From Gnetum montanum (taxonomy: Eukaryota; Streptophyta; Gnetopsida; Gnetales; Gnetaceae), in assembly GCA_015680685.1 (NCBI GenBank), contig MNCI01006590.1:85870-149869 (forward strand): DNA of 64,000 nucleotides, read 5' to 3'. The position numbers and the translations under genes were made by a program. Below, piece after piece: positions 1 through 9,940 of this stretch. Numbering within the stretch: position 1 is the stretch's first letter; every line of letters begins with the position of its first letter. Under the pieces are notes generated by a model. It saw only the letters and a list, made by a program, of their open reading frames with translations, did no database searches and was not told the origin of the DNA.

Positions 1-480
1 ATACCCATACCGACAACCAGACCCGTATGGCTATTACTTGCAGTAGCTAGTTTCTCCAAGTGACTCTATGGATCACGTAACTCCACAACGTCACTACCAA
101 GTTTGGGAGTATTTAAGGACTCCTTCTCCTATGGGAGACACACCACATACATACCATCCTATGAATCCATCTGCCACTCTTACGTCGATAGTTCCACTAC
201 CACCTACTCCAACGATGCAAGGGGAACTCCCCACTCAACCACAGCAACATAATGCTACAAGAATTATAAACCTTCAACCCGTTGCTAGTTTTGACAACCG
301 CATGAAGAGAAGACCTTTCTTCAAAACAAAAAGCCCAAACAAGCTCTTAGAACCACAAGCAATTGAGTTTGAACATACTCCTCCAACAAATAAGGCTTCG
401 AAGCTGCCTTCAAACCAACAACAGAGCTTAACGCATATGGTTATGATAACACATACTGTTACCAACTAGATCAAGGTGGG
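1..480 (+). pseudogene. gag C-terminal tail (element A)
   Basis: An open stretch from 68 to 469 reads as a Pro/Gln/Asn/Thr-rich, low-complexity tail with clusters such as PLPPTPTMQGELPTQPQQ. Athila-type gag proteins end in this way after the zinc knuckle. The same frame runs on through one stop at 467-469 into the protease (IKVGHLPRKL), as in F and J, so the ORF break is probably a decayed gag-pol frame rather than a real terminus. The ATG at 68 is internal. The zinc knuckle and capsid core would lie left of the window. Confidence 0.6.
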
Positions 481-1190
481 CCACCTTCCTAGGAAACTCT
501 CTGATCCTGGAAATCCCTTAATCTACCTCCAAGTCGCTAGGAATGAACCACGTAAGGCTCTTCTTGACTCAAGTTCCGGAGTCAACTTAATATAGCAAGA
601 AATGTATAAAACCTAGAACCTGCCTCCACTCAAGAAGAGAAATATTCAATTAGAGTTGGCTGACTAGTCCATCACTGTTCCTTTAGGACAGGTTGAGGAC
701 ATTGTTACCACCATGTGTGGTTGGTCATACCTAGCTGATTTCCTGGTGATCCAAATAAACAATGACAAAGGGAACTTCCCGATAATAATGGGAAGGGCAT
801 GGTTGAGTACAATAAACACATGCCTAGGAATCCATAATCTTTCCTTGGAAATATCTAAGGAAACAATTTATGGAAAGATCGAGAGGAAGAAAGCTCCATA
901 CATCACATACAGTGATACAGAGGGTGATGACATGGAGGAATGCTCAGCATCTCCTGCATGCAACTGGTGTGCCCAGGAAACTCAGATACAAAGGTGCCTG
1001 TATGTAGCAACTACACAACAAGAGAACACCCAGTGGTTGATAGCTAATCAAGAGAGCAACCCATCAATATGCATGGAACCAATTGGGGAAACAACTTGCA
1101 ACCACGATGAAAGCATAGATACATTGGAGTATGAGCGTCACCAACTTCCAATTCTTAACCTGAAAACATCAATTGGGAGAAGTTGGACAC
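481..1190 (+). pseudogene. Retrotransposon aspartic protease (element A)
   Basis: The active-site motif reads ALLDSSSGVNLI at about 556-591, where retropepsins have D-S/T-G; the Gly is replaced by Ser. The second hallmark, PIIMGRAWLST, lies at about 778-812, equivalent to the conserved hydrophobic-hydrophobic-G-R-x-[WF]-L of Athila/gypsy proteases. In-frame stops fall near 592, 614 and 665, and the stretch from 713 on is open to 1273. The reading continues past the protease fold into a hydrophilic linker. It then joins abruptly, near 1190-1215, to sequence that in F and J lies at the integrase 3' end. The protein would have cut Gag-Pol in the virus-like particle; this copy is dead. Confidence 0.8.
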
Positions 1191-2579
1191 GTTTAAGAAA
1201 TTCAAACAAATGCTCATTATTTTGGATCTCTCCCTTTCAATTCAGTCATGGGGAAGATAGACACCTATGCTGATCATTTGAGGCCCTCAATTCTTTTGAG
1301 TTTTTGTTTTACACATTTTTGTTTTGCACATTTTTGTTTTACAAATTTCTTTAACTTTTCTTGTTTTTGTTTTACAACATCATTTTTAATTTTTATTTTA
1401 TTTCTGTGTGTATGTGTGTCTCTTATCATTTTTTTTTAAGTTTGTCATGCAATAAGTGCTCTTAATGATGGTATAAAATGTTTTCAATTGGTTGTCAATG
1501 TTTGGTTTTTACCTTTAAGTGATGATGTTGATACTAAGGTATGGTTCTTTTGATATAACAGGTAATAAGTCCACATCATCTGTGTATCCATAGAATTCTA
1601 TGGTCTCTCTTGGCTTGGAACTGTATATTTCCTTTCTTCAAAATAATAAGAATTATCAACAAATAGGTGATTGGGCATTTCTCAAACTAAAGAAGGACTT
1701 AAGGATTGAAAAGGGTGTGACTTCAAGGGGATTTGATGCATTTGTGTTGGCCATTCTCTTAAGTGCTTGGATGTTTTCTTACCATTCTGATGTTGCCACC
1801 TTATTGGGAAGTTGAGCAAATAAGAATAACAAAGTCTTTGCATGGTGTGGTTCTCACGTATAAACATTAAAACAAAATAGTGAGAATTCAAAGCACATCC
1901 CTTAGATGAAATAATCATTCGGGCTATAAGCACTGGTTATGGAACTAAAATAAAAATGTTCCCTCTAACTAAAGCCCTTCCTCACTTCCTATCTCCTCTA
2001 TCGCTTTGTCAGAATGTTGGTGACTCTTTGGTGGAAGCATTCTTGTTACTTCAAGTGGATGGTTTAGCCGAATGCATTAATGTGAAGTCATTGGATGTGG
2101 TTTGTTGAGGTCGGACTTGGAATGGGATCTGCTAAGTCACATTAACCATGTAATACACTAGGGGCTATACACCACCTTATTCTTGGGATTTTATTCCACT
2201 CTCTTCTCTTCATCCTTCTCTCCATTATTCACCTTATTGCCGGCTGTATCAGTAGTCTATATTTTGGTTGATGCATTGTTTTCTTTTTGGTAAATTCTTG
2301 TGGTTAAGACTTTAACTCTTATCTCCAAATGACATTTTTAGGGCCTACGGACTCTTTGAATGTGGGAATGTCAAGGCATTAAGGGCATGATCCTGCTTTG
2401 GGGAGGATCCACTAACATTCCTATTTGGTGCACCCGTTAAATTCTTTCCCTTAAATATTTTTGCAATCAACCTTATTTTGTTCATTTCCATCTTGACATC
2501 CATTTCATCAACGTTACAGTTGTCTCTTTTTTTTCATCTTTCTTATTCCTTTTCTTTCTCCATTCTATTGCTACTAGAG
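1191..2579 (+). other. Integrase stub and conserved non-coding 3' region (element A)
   Basis: At 1226-1273 the sequence matches the extreme integrase end of J (52161-52205) and carries a PPT-like TTCAGTCATGGGG (1241-1253). A T-rich stretch follows, then blocks shared with F, J and K: CATGGTGTGGTT near 1841, a CTATAAGCACTGGTTATGGA stretch near 1924, and CTGCTTTGGGGAGGATCCAC near 2393. No coding potential is conserved between copies. The U3-like block seen before ORF3 in E, H, F and K is absent here. Confidence 0.65.
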
Positions 2580-2783
2580 GTTTGCTCTTAGTTATGGGGG
2601 TCCTGACCCAATTTTTTTTATTTTCTCCTAACCCCTACACCTTGGGTAGTCATCATTCCTATATCTCCAGAATTCGCATCAAACATACCACAACTCAGCC
2701 AATGGACCTTACACCGAAGCAAGGTATCAATTACATTATGATTCATTTACCCTTGCTAATATAAGATAGTGTTGTGTGTGCAG
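2580..2783 (+). promoter_or_regulatory. Possible intron before ORF3 (element A)
   Basis: GAG|GTTTGC at 2577-2585 aligns with GAG|GTATGC in F and CG|GTAAGC in K. TGTGTGTGCAG at 2773-2783 lies directly before an ATGGC, as in the other four copies. If spliced, 204 bases would be removed. This is inferred from comparison of copies only. A PPT-like TTAGTTATGGGGG lies inside at about 2588-2600. Confidence 0.35.
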
Positions 2784-3128
2784 ATGGCAATCATACAACA
2801 ATGGATTAGGCCTGGAGGGAACACTTGGAATGGATCAGTGCTGAAGTAGTTATGCAAGGAACAAGATTGATGGTGCGCTTACAGATGGACAACGAAAGGT
2901 GCAATCTTGGCATTGGTAGTAGTAGACTTCTTCTCTCTTCTCTCTTAGCTACCAAATAAGGCCTGATGTCAAATGTATAAAGTGTTCACTCTTGTTGTCG
3001 TAAACACCAGTTTTTTCATGTTCTGTAATGATGATCTGTTCACATGTCATCCCATTCACCATTAGAGTCATCTCATTCAATAATCCCATACCTTCCCAAT
3101 ATTCTGTAAGGAACTCAAGGACGAGTTT
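2784..3128 (+). pseudogene. ORF3 remnant (element A)
   Basis: ATGGCAATC at 2784 is in the position of the ORF3 start in E, F, H and K, directly after a TGCAG acceptor-like sequence. The reading meets a stop within about 25 codons, and none of the conserved ORF3 domain (GEWYLGETY, LPFPCLIRKLC) is present. Nearly the whole gene has been deleted; the rest up to the polypurine tract is short and non-coding. Confidence 0.4.
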
Positions 3129-3147
3129 TTATTCAGTTATGGGGGTA
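3129..3147 (+). promoter_or_regulatory. Polypurine tract (element A)
   Basis: TTATTCAGTTATGGGGGTA directly precedes the TGATG start of the 3' LTR. The same ATTCAG-ATGGGGGTA form precedes the 3' LTRs of E, F, H and K. It would prime plus-strand DNA synthesis. Confidence 0.85.
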
Positions 3148-3951
3148 TGATGGGATGTGATATCGCATCTTCTGCGATATCACGTCTTCCCCTGTGATAT
3201 CGTGTACACGATATCACAGCGCGCTGCCAAATCTATAAATAAGAGGCGGCTCTCCCTTGTTTCGCATCTAGATCTAGACCGTAGCCAAACTCTTGTAGTT
3301 TTAGCATTCTAGAGATAGAATAATTTCCATGTGCCTGCAGTAGGAGTCCCAAAGTGAACGGATCTTTATTTGAGCAAATATTGTACCTAAGCACACATTT
3401 GTGTACGGAAATAAAGACAAAATTTTGGATAAACCTTGCAGTGCATGGACTAAGCTAATGAGGATTTAATTACTGTTGAATGTTTAAATGTTTTCTTAAG
3501 ACTTAATCTCTCTCAACCCGCAACTCTCATAGTTAAGTGCATTTAGTACGACCGCTTCGAGCACGTGTGTTACGCTTGGTAATCCAAGTAACGAATAGCG
3601 TTTGGTAATCCCAGTAGCGTTGCATTGGTTTAGGGTGTGAGACAACAAGTGGGAACGGATAATGATGCTAGGTTAATTAAAGCTTAGTTAGTTAAAGTTA
3701 GTTACTTAGTCTCTTCACCCTTTCCTCTCTTAGCATAGGCGATAAAACATAAAAGATATAAAAATCACATGCCTCAAGCTTACTTAACCATACAACCGTG
3801 ACAAATACAAGTAAGCTTGGGAGGACAACGACTGATTAACCTTAGGTGTTCCATAAGGCATGTAGGCACTTAGTCTACGAAGTTTGACCAGATCGCGCGT
3901 GTAACGCTCCTATTCGTATGGTTGAGTGTAGGGGTACTTCGCCACTCATCA
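3148..3951 (+). repeat. 3' LTR of element A (804 bp)
   Basis: It starts TGATGGGATG next to the polypurine tract and ends GCCACTCATCA, giving TG...CA ends. A TATA-type CTATAAATAAG lies at about 3232-3242, after a U3 made of GATATC palindromes. The end block GTGTAGGGGTAC...CATCA is shared by all Athila-like LTRs in the window, in both orientations. The next base aligns inside B's LTR. Confidence 0.9.
3157..3219 (+). promoter_or_regulatory. U3 palindrome array (element A LTR)
   Basis: Two dyads are visible. An inverted repeat has 11-base arms GTGATATCGCA (3157-3167) and its complement (3173-3183) around a 5-base loop. A perfect 28-base palindrome at 3192-3219 is centred on GTGTACAC. Both lie within 75 bases upstream of the TATA box, so this looks like an array of dimeric factor-binding sites or a cruciform-prone enhancer. 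Function is inferred. Confidence 0.6.
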
Positions 3952-4400
3952 ATGTTGTAAATACAGACATGTCTCTTGAGATAACCTTTGGGGGTTTGAC
4001 CTAAGTTATTTATACCTGGGGTTAGAGGTTGTGCCAGCATGGAGTTGCAGAGCCTGGAGAGGCAAGTAATGAGACCTGGGTGAAGCGGGATAGAAAGGGG
4101 ATTGGCCCACCCTTTTGGTTGGGTTATAGGCCTAACCGTGGTGGCAGTGCTAGATTGCCTTTAAGTGATAGATGCCAAAGGAAGAAAACCGCAAGAAACT
4201 CTCTCAGAGCACTCTCTAGATACATCTTTCCATATCAATAAAGCATTCTTTTTTTTTTTTTGCATTTTTCCTATTATTTCCTTTGTACATAATGTTGAAA
4301 ATCACTTATATTTCACATTGGTATATTCTTTTTGTACACATAATGTCTAATATATCATATATTTGATGTTTGCCATGACATCCAAGGACAGGATGTCACA
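3952..4400 (+). repeat. 5' LTR of element B, 3' portion
   Basis: It aligns from ATGTTGTAA through GGATGTCACA with 7736-8187 of the 3' LTR. A TATA-like TTATTTATACC lies near 4008, and AATAAAGCATTC near 4239 could be a poly(A) signal. The first third of the LTR is absent because A is inserted here; its 5-base target copy would be ATGTT at 3952-3956. Confidence 0.85.
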
Positions 4401-4402
4401 AT

Positions 4403-4414
4403 TGGAATCAGAGC
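4403..4414 (+). promoter_or_regulatory. Primer binding site, tRNA-iMet type (element B)
   Basis: TGGAATCAGAGC two bases after the LTR differs by one base from TGGTATCAGAGC, the standard plant initiator-Met complement. It fixes the orientation of B and the end of its 5' LTR. Confidence 0.85.
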
Positions 4415-6180
4415 AAATCACAACCCAAGGACCATTCAGAATCATGGGCTGACATGAACTTGATGATAAACCTTGAAGCCACAACGAAAGCCATTGATCA
4501 TCATCAAATGTACCATATATTTGTGATGCAAGTCAGAATAGACCTTTCCATTGACTTCATGAACAATGGATCAGGCATCTAGATCCCAGCAACCAACAAA
4601 ATTTCTTTCATAGATATCATTAACTGATGAAGATTTGATCACACCTCATCAAAATTCATCAATTATAAGAGATGTTGGTAAGATAATGATACATTGGTCC
4701 ATGCAACTCTTACCCATCTTAATACTATAATTATTAATTGATTAGGGTCATTGTTAAATTTCTTTCAAGAAATTTAGTAACCATGACCTGAATTGATCTT
4801 GTTTTGTTGAAATTCACTATCGAAGTAATCTAGAAGATTCCAAGTTACCATATATTAGCCTAGAAATGTCAACCCAACAAAATAGGCTAGTTTGGTCTTT
4901 TAAAATCTTGAAAAATCAACTTCATTTTTGAACCCTAAAACTATGTCCAACAAATAGTACTTGTTGAGATGATTCCAACTGTACAAGTTTCGTCTCAATT
5001 GGACTTATGGTTTGGAAGATATTGATATTTAAAAAAAATTGTGAAAATTTCAGGATCAGGAATCAACCCAAAAATAGTAATAAAAAGTAAAAAAAATAAT
5101 AATTTAATTTTCAATGGGAGATCATGGGTTCAAACCTTGGGAGGTCATGGGTTCAAACCTAGGCATCCACAGTTTAAAAAAAAATATAAATATATAATAT
5201 TAATACAAATAAATAAAATATAATTAAAAAAACAATTTAGGGGGGAGGGGCATGCAGGAGGTCTTGGGTTCAAACTTGAGCCCCAAATTAAATCATATAA
5301 AAATTTTATTTAAAAAATAATTTGAATTTGAATTTTCTGTTAATTGACGAAAATTTCAAATTAGGAATTTGAAAAAATAATTTTCAAAATTTAAATTTTG
5401 CATCATGTTAGCAATAAAGATAAAAATTCCACAATTAAGCGTGCTTCCTTTGGAGTAGAACTAGGATGGGTGACCTCTCGGGAAGTTTTGTTTTTCATAC
5501 CAAATGTCTTAGACTCCAGAAGCCATAACTTTTGATTTCAGAAGCCTTTTTTAGCAAACAAAGAATCATTTCCTATAGTTTTCAACCTTCTGGATAGACA
5601 CAATGGTGAAGTTAGATCCATCCTAGGGAATCCCAAAAATTAGGTTTTACTCATTGCTCCATATAGTGCCTTGAGATCATTAAAAGTTTAATTTTCACAC
5701 AACTTGAGCATACTATGTCCATTTTCAACATATGAATAGTCATTTCTAACATTTTTCACCCTTTTAAACTCAATGGTGAGATTAGATTGATCATCCAGGC
5801 ACCCTATAATTCACTGGTATTATAAATTTAACATTTTAAGTTTTAAAGATTTAATGCATAACCCTTGCAAATAGTCTTAAGTTCACTATGGCATGTCATT
5901 AGTTACATTGCCGAAGTCAATGTTCTCAAGGGGGGTAGAAAGGTTATCAAAAATAATATAGTTAACTATTAGTAAAAATCAAGTAATGTAATTACATATT
6001 ACTAAAATTATATGATATCGTTAACTATTAGTTATTCAGTTGATGTAGTTGATTATTTGTTGATGTATTAGTTAATGAATAGTTGATGTATTGGTTGGAG
6101 AATTAGTTTAAGGAATAGAACAATCTTCAACCATCAAAAAAGGGCACATTAATCCATCCTGTAATCAAAACATAGGGCAA
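4415..6180 (+). other. Non-coding internal region of element B
   Basis: No conserved protein is seen. The stretch is AT-rich. It holds repeated CATGGGTTCAAACC phrases at about 5125-5162 and a further GGGTTCAAAC near 5267, and the 5S-derived segment at 5433-5490. This resembles the long non-coding interiors of LARD-type plant elements. Confidence 0.5.
5433..5490 (+). repeat. 5S rRNA-derived fragment inside element B
   Basis: The segment starts AATTAAGCGTGCTT and continues GAGTAGAACTAGGATGG, then GTGACCTCTCGGGAAG. It follows plant 5S rRNA from about nucleotide 47 to 103 with few differences. This covers the internal control region (A box, intermediate element, C box), and the C box part is the best kept. 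The 5' third and the 3' end of 5S RNA are missing, so it is not a 5S gene. Cassandra TRIMs carry 5S sequence in their LTRs; here it lies in the internal region of a different kind of element. Confidence 0.8.
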
Positions 6181-6189
6181 AAAAAAAAC

Positions 6190-7131
6190 ATGAATAGAAG
6201 TGATCTAGACAATAATCTGAGAATAGGAATGAAATTTGCAACATATAATCTGCTTGCAAGATCTCTAGTGAGTGAGAAAAAATATCTGCTATGTCCATCA
6301 TGGGCCTTGGATTGGCACAAATATCGATACCCACGTATCCTAGCAGAATTAAAAAATTTGGATGTTGATGTCTTTTATAAAGAAGCCAAGTTTGAATTGG
6401 TATAAAGATTTGAATGGAGTTTAGAAAATATGATTTTTGAAATTTCAAAACTTCAAGTGATGGGAAAGAAAGAACAGTCAAGATTTTGGAAAAATCACAT
6501 AGCCCTAGCAGTGATTCTGAAAGTTCATCTATCAGGAAGATGTGTATGCGTGGTTAACACACATTTAATTGCCAAACCAATATGTTTAGATGTTAGAATT
6601 TGTCAAGGAAGATACTTGATCAAGCAAATAGAAGAAAGTTTGAAGAAGTTATTCCTAACTTGTACCAATCTAGTTCCATTTATTCTTTGTGGAGACTTCA
6701 ATGCAAAAGTTGGAAGTAGCATTTATCAATTTATAAAATATGGATATGTAAAGGAATCTTTGAAAGATGAACCTAACTTGAAGAAGATGTTTCCATCAAT
6801 TCAGCATTCAATTCCACTAGCTAGTGCATATTCTACTTACTTTGAATCTTCAGTAGATAAATCAAATTCTAGAATTCAAGAACAGATGATGTTGATGGAT
6901 AGCACTCATCAAGAACCACAGTTTACAAAGTATTCTGCAATAATTAATGAATATGGATCAACAACATTCTTCATTGAGACTTTGGATTATATTTGGTATG
7001 ATACTTGATTCTTTCAAGTTACCAAGTTACTAGAGTTGATTTCTAAATAAGAAGTTGAGAAGAATCAAGATCAAGCTTTTCCAGCACAAACAAGATCATT
7101 TAATCACATACCACTTATGGTAGAATTATAG
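6190..7131 (+). pseudogene. Captured CCR4-type deadenylase fragment (EEP fold)
   Basis: The frame from 6190 reads as the C-terminal nuclease domain of a CCR4/Angel-type mRNA deadenylase (endonuclease/exonuclease/phosphatase family). Landmarks in order: KFATYNLLARS and YLLCPSWALDWHKYRYPRIL (about 6226-6345), VCVVNTHLIAKP (6544-6579), PFILCGDFNAKVGSSIYQF (6676-6732), ETLDYIWYD (6976-7002), QVTKLLELISK (7015-7047) and SFNHIPLMVEL (7096-7128). All lie in one frame, interrupted by stops at 6403, 7006, 7048 and 7129. The catalytic L-Q-E-V segment is absent: about 50 residues are skipped between DVDV and FYKEAKFELV. The final S-D-H motif has Asn for Asp. No introns are seen over the whole domain, as expected of a cDNA copy. 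It lies between PBS and PPT in the element's own orientation, so capture by the element is likely; a processed pseudogene that landed in B is the alternative. Confidence 0.85.
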
Positions 7132-7590
7132 CTACTCCCATCAGTTCATAAGGTTGATCAAAATCAAGAAGTATTTGACTCTTACTTTTATTTGATGATC
7201 TTATTATTTTATTCATTGCTTAATTTATGTTTCAATCAGATTAATAAAATATCAAGGAAATGCAAGTTAGGGAATAAAGAATTTACCCTACCTTCACTTG
7301 GATAACTAGATATGAGTTGCACATTGTGTGACCCTGGTTAGAACTAGTGATTCGTAGTTGGTAGATCTTTAATTCACTTCTTATCATTATCTTGGAAAAT
7401 GAAGTATCAAGAAAGTAATATTTAATTTTCCATAGAATCTTTTTCACATATATCTTATTTGCAGAATAAGTAAGAAATAACTTCAAGCTCAAAAGAGAAA
7501 TCAAATTATTAGAGCACAGAATTATGAAAAAAAGCATTGGAGCTAGAAGAAGATAGAGAATGTGGATTCATTTGAGGAAGAATGAAACCT
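7132..7590 (+). other. Internal 3' region of element B, no gene seen
   Basis: AT-rich sequence between the CCR4 fragment and the polypurine tract. Short open stretches on either strand show no family resemblance. Part of it could be captured 3' UTR, but nothing in the sequence proves this. Confidence 0.4.
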
Positions 7591-7608
7591 GAGGAGGGGG
7601 GGGGGGGG
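7591..7608 (+). promoter_or_regulatory. Polypurine tract (element B)
   Basis: GAGGAG followed by a run of G ends six bases before the TGTCAC start of the 3' LTR. The length of the G run may be affected by sequencing, since other G/C runs here sit beside gaps. Confidence 0.75.
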
Positions 7609-7614
7609 TTAGAT

Positions 7615-8187
7615 TGTCACATCCCCATTCCCAAATGATGCGGTTGCCTAATGAAGATGGTGTCTCTTCATAATAAATGTTATCATTATCTTAACAAGAC
7701 CTAAAAGGGTAGTTGTGATTAAGACCCAAAAGGGCATGTTGTAATAACAAACATGTCTCTTGAGGTAACCTTTGGGGGTTTGACCTAAGGTATTTATACC
7801 CAGGGTTAGAGGTCATGCCAACATGGAGTTGCAAAGCCTAGAGAGGCAAGTAATGAGAGCTGGGTGAAGTAGGATAGGGAGGGGATTGACCCATCCTTCT
7901 GGCTGGGTTATAGGCCTAACCGTGGTGGCAGTGCTAGATTGCCTTTAAGGGATAGATGACAAAGGAAGAAAACCCCAAGGAACTCTCTCAGAGCACTCTC
8001 CAAATACATCTTTCCATATCAATAAAGCATTCTTTTCTTTGTTTTTCTACATTTTCCCTATTATTTCCTTTATACATAATGTTGAATATGACTTATATTT
8101 CGCATTGGTATATTCTCTTTGTATGCATAATGTCTAATATATTGTATATTTGATGTTTGCCATGACATCCAGGGATGGGATGTCACA
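7615..8187 (+). repeat. 3' LTR of element B (573 bp)
   Basis: It begins TGTCACATCCCC and ends GGATGGGATGTCACA, with imperfectly mirrored ends. A GGTATTTATACCC TATA-like site lies near 7789 and AATAAAGCATTC near 8020. The last 452 bases align along the whole truncated 5' LTR with scattered substitutions and some short indels. Confidence 0.9.
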
Positions 8188-9040
8188 TCAAAGGACTATA
8201 GTAATTGGATCCATTATTAAGGCCCTTTCATTTGAACTGTCATTCCTCCATCTCATTGGTAGTGTTTACATGAATGGGAAAATGGTGGGCATCCCTAAAA
8301 ATGAGAGGAAAGAAGTACCTTGCCATGAGGATCTTCACAGCCATCCTCCTGCTAGCATAATGACCCTCATAAGAATCTTCATGAGCATCCTAGAGGATCT
8401 ATAGTTGATTAGCATTAGGTATGCACCATCATAGTAAGCCATCAACACAAACCTTGTAAAGGTTGCCTTGGATTTCCATGTAATGTTTTGCTTAGTCAAG
8501 AAACTATTATTTCTTCTTATTCTCCCATTCTTGTGGAGTCCCCTAATTAAGAAGATAAGAGAGGAAATCATCATACCAATTCGTACGTTTGTAAGTCTAA
8601 ACATCAAGAGACTTGACAAAGAGAATTTCATTTGTAAATTGATTAGATATAAGCTTCTCATTCTTCTTGTCATTCCATTACAACTGAAACAAGTAATCGG
8701 GAAGCACATTTTTAGTTTCCTTCCTATCCACCATTGTAAGATCAAACTCTTATAAAATTACTAACCATCATATGACAAGGAGGGTTACCGTTGGCTTGTT
8801 TATTAGAAAATGGATAGCACTATGATCTATGTGCATAAATATTTTGTATCCAAGCACATAGTATCTACATTTTTCAAAGGTTATATACTACCACCACGAG
8901 CTCCTTCTTAGTGTTAGTATAATTCAACTATGCACCAACAATGCTTGTGTTCATACAATGGATATAGTATGGATGTTTCTGACTAGTAATTATGTGAGCA
9001 TTGTTTTCAATGCATAATTGGATGCATCCATCATGATGTG
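8188..9040 (-). pseudogene. Integrase N-terminal region and RNase H (element C)
   Basis: Read leftwards, this matches K at about 60540-61400: the integrase zinc-binding region at the left and the RNase H C-terminal half at the right. Both copies share the phrases that encode YVLGYKVFVHTDHSAI-like sequence, the diagnostic late RNase H motif, near 8800-8870. Frame breaks are many. B truncates it at 8187 and solo LTR D interrupts it at 9041; the RNase H resumes at 9941. Confidence 0.7.
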
Positions 9041-9940
9041 TGATGAGCAACGAGGTACCCCTACACTCAACCATAAGAATCACAAAGCGTTCATGCACGA
9101 TCTAGTTGAATTTTGTGGACTTTATCGTTTCCAGTGCCCTAGCCCTTTAGGAAGTGAATCTAGCCTTAACCTCAATTGTTGTCTTTCCAATTACACTTGT
9201 GACGTTTGTTGGTATGGTTAAGTGTAACTGAGGCATTTGATTTTTATCATTTTTATGTTTTATAGTTGGGTGCTTGAAGTGTAGATAAAAAAAATTTGAT
9301 TAACTAATCTAGATTAATTAATTAACAAACTAATCATTTAACTAATCCTAACATAAGCATCTATTTCCACATTCTGTACATATCCTAAACTCACGTATTC
9401 ATTGCTAGGTGAAGAAGCACTATGCTATTGGGTGTACAAAGTGATAACGTTGCTGGGATTACCAAGCAGATCTATGTTATGCTCGAAGCAGTCATACTTA
9501 TGTGTGTAATCTATCTTACTTGATTGCCTCATCAACATAATAACCGGAAAATATTTAATAACTAATTAAAAACATTTACTAAATAATTCAAAACATTAAA
9601 TGCATGAATAAAATAGCTAATTTATCCAAAGTGCTGCAAGGTTTATCAAAAAGCTCATCTTTATTGCCACACACACTATTGTGCTCAAGTACAATAATGC
9701 TTGAATAAAGATTTGTACACTCAATGAATCCTACTACATGCACTTGGGGAAAAATTGTAACTTTTGAATGGAAAAAATGCAAGAGCTCCACTACAACTAC
9801 AATCTCTACTAGCCATAAATGTGGCTCCACACACATATTTATAGCTAATTTTCAACACTGCATCAACAGGGCTTTGTTGATGCATGGTAAGATGCGTCAA
9901 CTAGGCCTCATTAATGTAGCCAACTTAATGCAACTCATCA
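9041..9940 (-). repeat. Solo LTR D (900 bp) in RNase H of element C
   Basis: It begins TGATGAGCAACGAGGTACCCC, the reverse-oriented LTR end, and ends CAACTCATCA. It is flanked by the 5-base duplication ATGTG (9036-9040 and 9941-9945), and the interrupted RNase H reads on across it. There is no PBS, PPT or internal region, so it is a solo LTR left by LTR-LTR recombination. Its U3 carries GCCTCATTAATGTAGCC words like F's LTR, not GATATC. A reverse TATA (ATTTATAGCT) lies near 9837. Confidence 0.9.

Larger units (their letters stand above)
1..3951 (+). mobile_element. Element A: 3' part of an Athila-like Ty3/gypsy element
   Basis: Visible in order: the end of gag, a protease, a stub of the integrase 3' end, the conserved non-coding 3' region, a short ORF3 remnant, a polypurine tract and a complete 3' LTR. 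RT, RNase H, most of integrase and nearly all of ORF3 are missing, so this is an internally deleted derivative. The 5' LTR and most of gag lie left of the window. The right LTR end abuts position 3952, which aligns to an internal position of B's LTR (7736), so A is inferred to be inserted in B's 5' LTR. The upstream half of that LTR and the second target-site copy should be outside the window. Confidence 0.85.
3952..8187 (+). mobile_element. Element B: non-autonomous LTR element with captured host gene
   Basis: Two related LTRs (3952-4400 truncated; 7615-8187), an iMet-type PBS and a G-rich polypurine tract bracket 3.2 kb without gag or pol. Inside are a 5S rRNA-derived fragment and a CCR4-type deadenylase fragment in the element's own orientation. 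The LTRs have TGTCAC...GTCACA ends and are unrelated to the Athila-like LTRs around them. The right end (8187) joins the integrase of C, so B inserted into C. The left LTR was later split by A. Confidence 0.85.

Noticed and set aside
4029-4241. 70-codon ORF in the LTR of B
   Set aside because: The other LTR copy does not keep the frame; it is chance in non-coding LTR.
5125-5165. Repeated GGGTTCAAACC, like a tRNA B box or SINE head
   Set aside because: No A box at the right distance and no tRNA fold; a common phrase in plant non-coding elements.
5433-5490. A functional 5S rRNA gene
   Set aside because: Only about half of the molecule is present, the 5' end and terminator are absent, and there are substitutions in the A-box part.
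6190-7131. A functional CCR4 gene
   Set aside because: Four stops, the segment with the catalytic Glu is missing, and the last Asp is changed.
8335-8745. 136-codon minus ORF as a gene of its own
   Set aside because: It is a shadow frame of RNase H/integrase of C; the F copy has a similar shadow frame (30268-30495).
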